This document shows positions 5,344-6,134 of a stretch of DNA of 6,134 nt, piece after piece. Source of the DNA: Deltaproteobacteria bacterium (GTDB lineage Bacteria; Desulfobacterota; Desulfobacteria; Desulfobacterales; C00003060). Position 1 is the first letter of the stretch. Each line of letters begins with the position of its first letter. A program made the translations under genes and the position numbers. The DNA lies in contig JAFDFO010000348.1 in the NCBI GenBank assembly GCA_019309815.1, positions 1-6,134 of the forward strand. The letters are read 5' to 3'. The notes under the pieces were generated by a model. The model had not been told where the DNA came from. It saw only the letters and a program-made list of their open reading frames with translations, and searched no databases.

Positions 5344-6134
5344 CTAGAATTCATAGGTCGAAAACACGTCAGAAATCCTCTCCTGACGCTTTATGACGGA
5401 TAATTTCTTTGACGCGGAATCGTATGCAAGGATTACGGGGCAAGGATGGATAAAGGGCGGTTTCAGCACTACGGTGTAAGCCCCCACGTTATTAAAGACG
5501 ACGTAATCGCCGACAGAGAGTGGACCTTCGTATGCTCTATATAGGCAATCGCCTTCCATGCACGTATATCCAACAAGGTCGACCGGTTCGTTGCGTACTT
5601 CTGACTTTGTATTGTTGCCTATTACGAGGAGCGGCAGGTTTCTATCATTCAAAGTCGGTTTAATGTTATAAATGCTCCCTGACACAAGTGCCACCGTTTT
5701 GGACCCAACCTTCTTCATGTCAATCACTTTAGCCACAAATCTCATGATGTCTGCCGTGATGGCAATCCCGGGTTCCAGAATCAACATGGGCCCTGAATCG
5801 TCTGGAAACGCGTCAGCAAACTGCGAACCAATGGCCTCTGCATATTCGCGAAAATCGGGCACATGGCAGGGAAACTGTTGCCTCAAGTCGGGACTCATTT
5901 TGCTGAAAAATCCTCCGCCTAGATCAATGAACCTGGGGTAAGTATCAGCGAAATGATCTCTGGAAAGTTCAATCATCCGGATAGCAATGGCGGCATAAGC
6001 TTCCAAGCTCCTGTTGGGCGGAAGAAAGTGACAGTGCAACCCGGCCACGAGACAGTTATCTATGCCATTCAGGGTTTTAAGAGCAGCCCGAAACTGGTCT
6101 CCCTGAACGTCAAAGCCAAAGCGGGAAACATAGT
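5344..6134 (-). CDS. Fold-type III PLP-dependent decarboxylase (DapDC/ODC-like), 5' end beyond window
   Basis: About 263 C-terminal residues are visible; the N-terminus with the PLP lysine lies off the edge. The family order is clear: SRFGFD at the edge, then GLHCHF (barrel histidine), DLGGGFF (glycine-rich PLP-phosphate loop, 5905-5925), LILEPGI (5764-5784), and in the C-terminal beta domain TCMEGD (catalytic Cys, 5560-5562) and VVFNNVGAYT. These mark the group of diaminopimelate, ornithine and carrier-protein-linked amino acid decarboxylases. Two usual phosphate contacts differ: the HxGS segment reads HFLPP, and EPGR reads EPGI. GGG, Cys and the GAYT Tyr are kept, so it is probably a catalytic but divergent subfamily. 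A housekeeping lysA seems unlikely given these changes and the neighbours. It is the first visible gene of the set, and its TAG overlaps or nearly abuts the sulfotransferase start. Confidence 0.85.
   Translation of the reverse strand, partial: YVSRFGFDVQGDQFRAALKTLNGIDNCLVAGLHCHFLPPNRSLEAYAAIAIRMIELSRDHFADTYPRFIDLGGGFFSKMSPDLRQQFPCHVPDFREYAEAIGSQFADAFPDDSGPMLILEPGIAITADIMRFVAKVIDMKKVGSKTVALVSGSIYNIKPTLNDRNLPLLVIGNNTKSEVRNEPVDLVGYTCMEGDCLYRAYEGPLSVGDYVVFNNVGAYTVVLKPPFIHPCPVILAYDSASKKLSVIKRQERISDVFSTYEF

Noticed and set aside
5344..6134. Assignment as lysA (diaminopimelate decarboxylase)
   Set aside because: The phosphate-contact motifs differ (EPGI, HFLPP) and the neighbours are not lysine genes; only the fold-level call is supported.

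Overview
The window (6,134 bp, a bacterial chromosome of middling GC) looks like Desulfobacterota (former Deltaproteobacteria: Desulfobacterales/Syntrophobacterales type). The main clue is a small inverted-repeat element at about 140-293, whose ends (TGACGGCTTCGTAAAAAGTC and an imperfect reverse complement) resemble dispersed repeats I remember from genomes of that phylum. The taxonomic call is an inference and no single gene proves it.

Layout. On the + strand, 1-136 is the 3' end of uvrB. The ~154 bp repeat element fills almost the whole uvrB-uvrC gap, and uvrC follows from 302. UvrC keeps its nuclease, iron-sulfur and UvrB-binding residues. However, a perfect 14-bp tandem duplication at 1962-1989 shifts the frame, so the protein ends at 2014 instead of reading through its helix-hairpin-helix DNA-binding domain to 2136. 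With one copy removed, the gene encodes a normal 606-residue UvrC.

The rest (6134 down to 2146) is a compact four-gene set on the - strand, convergent with uvrC and separated from it by only 9 bp. In transcription order it holds: a fold-type III PLP-dependent decarboxylase related to diaminopimelate/ornithine decarboxylases (5' end beyond the window), a PAPS-dependent sulfotransferase, an EamA/DMT-family 10-helix transporter, and a formyltransferase with a complete Asn-His-Asp triad. The first two genes are overlapping or nearly so; the others follow after gaps of about 100 and 46 bp. No promoter or terminator is visible inside the set.

Together these genes suggest a small tailoring and export pathway: an amine made by decarboxylation of an amino-acid-like precursor, modified by sulfation and N-formylation and moved across the membrane. 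The substrate, product and full extent of the cluster cannot be read from this window. The decarboxylase is unusual because two positions that normally hold the PLP phosphate are replaced. No RNA genes, CRISPR array, transposase or attachment site were seen.
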